Shown here: piece by piece, positions 24,050 through 26,532 of the stretch
Layout: the number at the start of each line of letters is the position of its first letter
How positions within the stretch are numbered: the stretch's first letter is position 1
From: CAYTSA01 sp964440345
GTDB lineage: Bacteria > Desulfobacterota > Desulfovibrionia > Desulfovibrionales > Desulfovibrionaceae
Reading direction: 5' to 3'
Assembly: GCA_964440345.1 (NCBI GenBank)
Contig: CAYTSA010000050.1
Coordinates: 1 to 26,532 of the forward strand
Length of the DNA: 26,532 nt
The notes under the pieces: generated by a model
What the model was told of the DNA's origin: nothing
Databases searched by the model: none
What the model saw: the letters and a program-made list of their open reading frames with translations, nothing else
Position numbers and translations under genes: made by a program

Positions 24050-24343
24050 ATGCAGTACAAGCTGACGCAGCACATGCAATCCGTCGTACTGGCCGGGAAA
24101 ATGCCTGCCAGGGAAGTGGCCGTTGCCTTGGGTAAGCCTTATTCCACGCTTATGCGGGAGTTGAACCCTTATGACGCCGGCGCCAAGCTAGGTGCTGAAA
24201 CATTGCTGGATATCATGCGCATCACTGGCGACCTGAGTGCGTTGGAGCTGATTTCCAGGGAACTGGGCTGCTGTGTGGCGGTCAGGCTTGGTGAAGACGC
24301 GGCCCGTCGGCAGCGCGCCCCCCAGCCGCCGGCCTGGGCGTGA
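24050..24343 (+). CDS. Small HTH protein resembling phage regulatory CII family
   Basis: This 97-aa protein is short, basic at the start and helical. It contains MPAREVAVALGKPYSTLMRELNPYD, the core of the CII-like family in which a helix-turn-helix is followed by an NPYD turn. The next stretch, KLGAETLLDIMRITGDLSAL, also fits. The family is found in phages and as single chromosomal genes in Desulfovibrio-like bacteria. No other phage gene is nearby. The ATG has a strong AAAAGGAGG site. The gene ends 42 nt before the sensor kinase start, so the two are probably co-transcribed. Confidence 0.75.
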   Translation: MQYKLTQHMQSVVLAGKMPAREVAVALGKPYSTLMRELNPYDAGAKLGAETLLDIMRITGDLSALELISRELGCCVAVRLGEDAARRQRAPQPPAWA

Positions 24344-24385
24344 CCTGGTCCACGGCCTGTCTGTTTGGAGCCGGAGGGAATCCTT

Positions 24386-26532
24386 ATGCGCAAGATTTTG
24401 CACACAGGCGCTGTCGCCATGGTCTTCGCCGCTTCGTTTCTGCTGCGGGCGCAGTGCGCTGCGGCCTTTACGAGCAAGGAGCAGGGCGTACTGGACAATG
24501 CCTGGCTGGATATGGGCGTGCTTGTCATTGGCGGCGCAGCCATCATGGTCCTTGGTTATCATGTCGTGCGCACCGCAAGGCGGCTTCGCATGAAGGATTC
24601 GACCTTGCAGCAGGAGAGCAGCAAACGCGTAAAAGCGGAGCAGGCCCTGCAGCACAGCCAGGAGTTGATATCGCGAATCGTGCAGGTGCATTCCGAGGGC
24701 ATGCTGGTCCTTAGCGAGGAAGGAACTATCCTGTTCGCCAACCCGGCGGCTGAGACCCTGACCGGCCGGTCGGCGACGAGCCTGGAAGGTTTTCCGTTTG
24801 GCTTTCTCGCGGCCAGGGAACATGAGGAGCTTGATCTACTGACTCAGGATGGCTCCCGCCGGGTGGTGGAGGTCAGGACTGAAATGCTGGATTGGCGCGG
24901 CCGACAGGCCACGCTGCTTTGCCTGCGGGACGTTACCGAGAGCCGGCTGGCTGAGGAAAAACTCAGAGAATCAAAAGCGTTGTTGCAATCCACGTTTCAA
25001 TCCATGAAGGACCTTCTGGTGGTGTTGGATAAGGACCACAACATCCTGCTCTCCAACTGGCGAGGCATAGAGGACCAGCAGGAGCTGCTGGCCCCTGACA
25101 AGCCGCGCTGCTACGAGGCGCTGTTCGGGCAGGAATGCGCCTGCGAGGATTGCCCTCTGCAAGAAGTCCATCTGACTGGCTTGTCCGCGGAATTTGAACG
25201 CACAGACCCCCAGACCGGCCGCATTTACCAAGTGAGAGTGTCGCCCATTTTCGACGAGAATGACCGGGTGGACCGGGTGGTGGAGCACCTGCGCGACATC
25301 ACCGAGGAGCGGCGCGCCAAGGACATGCTGCGGGAGAGCGAGCGCAACTACAGGCTTCTTGCCAGGAACATTCCCAACGCTGCGGTGCACATGTTCAACC
25401 ATAATCTGGAATACGTGGTTTCTGACGGGGACATTCTTGAAGCCTTGGGACTGAGCGACGCGTTCCTGAAGGGAAAGACCATTCGGGACATTCTGCCCGA
25501 CAACATTGCCGCTACGCTGGAGCCTCATTACCGCGCCGCCTTGCGGGGCGAGCGCCGGACCGCCGAGGTGGAGCTGGCCGGCAAGGTCTTTGAAGTGCGC
25601 ACCCTGCCCATGGAAGACAGGGGCCAGGGCATCATCGCCGGCATGGTTCTTTCCCTGGACATTACTCAACGCAAATTGGCTGAGGCCAGGCTGCGCAGCA
25701 GCGAGAGCCGCTACCGGGCTGTGTTCGACAACGCCGCTGTCGGGGTCTGCACCCTGGACATGCAGGGCAAATTCATCGATGTGAATCACGTGTACGCCTC
25801 CATGCTTGGCTATGCGCAGGAGGAACTGTTCGGCATGTCCATTCTGGACGTTACCTTCGAAGAGGATAGGAAACGGTACGAGACAGCGTTTGAGCAACTG
25901 GTCTCCGGCGTTGCGCCGCGTGTGTTCATAGAAAAGGAGAACCTGCGCAAAGACCGTTCAGTTGTGCCGGTGCGGGTGGGTTTGTCGCTGGCGCCGGGAC
26001 ATGGCCAGGACAAGGGCTATCTGGTGGCTGTGGTGGAGGACATCACCCTGCGCCGCCGCAGCGAGGAGGAGCTGGCCAACTACGGCCGCAAGCTGGAGGC
26101 CCAGGTGCTCGAGCGCACCAGCCGGCTGCAGCACTCTCTGGAGCAAACCCGGGCCGCCAAAAACAGGATTGAAGCCATTGTCACGTCCATTAGCGAAGGG
26201 GTGATGGTCACTGACAGGGACAACTGCATTCTGCTTTTGAACGAGCAGGCCGAGAATATCCTCGGCGTTAAATTTGTTGATACGTATTGCAGGCAAGTTA
26301 CCTTGGTGATCAACAGGTTCAGCTACAAGGAAAAAATCTGCCGGCATATTGAGCGGGCGCACGAGACTGCGTCGTACAGTTTTGATTTCGAAGTCAAGGA
26401 TGCAGCAGGGAAGGAGTGCATCTACCAGGCCAGGACGTCGGCTATACTGAATGCCGCCGGTGCGCAGGACGGGGTGATCATCATCATGAACGACGTCACC
26501 CAGGAGCGGCTCGTGGACCGCATGAAGAGCCA
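24386..26532 (+). CDS. Membrane-anchored multi-PAS sensor protein, probable histidine kinase (3' end outside window)
   Basis: The frame is open from the ATG at 24386 (GGAGGGAA upstream) to the window edge, 715 codons. Residues 1-27 are a signal or first membrane helix, and 43-61 (MGVLVIGGAAIMVLGYHVV) a second, enclosing a very short external loop. At least five PAS units follow: about 95-187, 200-307, 318-428, 442-555 and 594-705, most ending in a DxT motif such as RDVTE or RDITEERR. PAS2 carries Cys242, Cys251, Cys253 and Cys256 (CYEALFGQECACEDCP). A coiled coil lies at 556-595. The last residues (RMKS) are where the H-box helix of a histidine kinase usually begins, so the kinase domain lies outside. 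It is cytoplasmic-facing. The signal sensed is unknown. Confidence 0.88.
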   Translation, partial: MRKILHTGAVAMVFAASFLLRAQCAAAFTSKEQGVLDNAWLDMGVLVIGGAAIMVLGYHVVRTARRLRMKDSTLQQESSKRVKAEQALQHSQELISRIVQVHSEGMLVLSEEGTILFANPAAETLTGRSATSLEGFPFGFLAAREHEELDLLTQDGSRRVVEVRTEMLDWRGRQATLLCLRDVTESRLAEEKLRESKALLQSTFQSMKDLLVVLDKDHNILLSNWRGIEDQQELLAPDKPRCYEALFGQECACEDCPLQEVHLTGLSAEFERTDPQTGRIYQVRVSPIFDENDRVDRVVEHLRDITEERRAKDMLRESERNYRLLARNIPNAAVHMFNHNLEYVVSDGDILEALGLSDAFLKGKTIRDILPDNIAATLEPHYRAALRGERRTAEVELAGKVFEVRTLPMEDRGQGIIAGMVLSLDITQRKLAEARLRSSESRYRAVFDNAAVGVCTLDMQGKFIDVNHVYASMLGYAQEELFGMSILDVTFEEDRKRYETAFEQLVSGVAPRVFIEKENLRKDRSVVPVRVGLSLAPGHGQDKGYLVAVVEDITLRRRSEEELANYGRKLEAQVLERTSRLQHSLEQTRAAKNRIEAIVTSISEGVMVTDRDNCILLLNEQAENILGVKFVDTYCRQVTLVINRFSYKEKICRHIERAHETASYSFDFEVKDAAGKECIYQARTSAILNAAGAQDGVIIIMNDVTQERLVDRMKS

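Noticed and set aside
24050..24343. Prophage region around the CII-like gene
   Set aside because: No integrase, repressor pair, structural or lysis gene is nearby. Stand-alone CII-like genes are known in this bacterial group.

Overview
This window looks like chromosomal DNA from a deltaproteobacterium, most likely a member of the Desulfovibrionales. That is inference from the moderately high GC content, the strong GGAGG-type ribosome binding sites, the multi-PAS sensor kinase with a Cys-rich PAS domain, the CII-like small regulator and the overall gene mix. No rRNA or other marker gene fixes the species.

Layout. (1) 253-6617 is a drug-efflux locus: a TolC-type outer-membrane channel on the minus strand, divergent from marR, an RND adaptor and an RND inner-membrane pump on the plus strand, with operator-like palindromes between them. 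(2) 6718-9189, plus strand: a small coiled-coil/zinc-ribbon protein closed by a strong terminator, then gmhA (heptose isomerase), an FmdB-type zinc ribbon and hemC (haem/sirohaem pathway). (3) 14.0-9.4 kb, minus strand: a phosphodiesterase/pyrophosphatase-family protein, a UvrD/PcrA-like helicase and thiL, packed closely as an operon. (4) 14.0-15.75 kb, plus strand: a clear promoter, an unrecognised 126-aa protein overlapping a lipoprotein serine hydrolase, then tRNA-Leu(UAA). (5) 15.75-22.6 kb, plus strand: a phosphate/arsenate locus. Three PhoB-type half-sites with exact 11-bp spacing precede arsC, a degenerate IS630-type transposase-like HTH protein, pstC, pstA, pstS and pstB. The order C-A-S-B is unusual, and a terminator-like hairpin lies between pstS and pstB. 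(6) 22.6-23.07 kb is an AT-rich intergenic region with an imperfect direct repeat and a cluster of nested inverted repeats. (7) 23.07 kb to the right edge is signalling: an XRE-HTH/PAS regulator, a CII-like small HTH protein and a membrane-anchored multi-PAS sensor protein that runs off the window just where the histidine-kinase domain should begin.

The most coherent system is the phosphate/arsenate locus. Pst imports phosphate, and arsenate is an analogue that can enter by phosphate importers. ArsC would reduce arsenate that has entered. The Pho box suggests induction on phosphate starvation. The HTH protein between arsC and pstC has the DNA-binding half of an IS630 transposase but lacks recognisable catalytic acidic residues, so it is a candidate domesticated regulator or a decaying insertion. 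The second-best candidate for something undescribed is the inverted-repeat cluster at 22768-22867.
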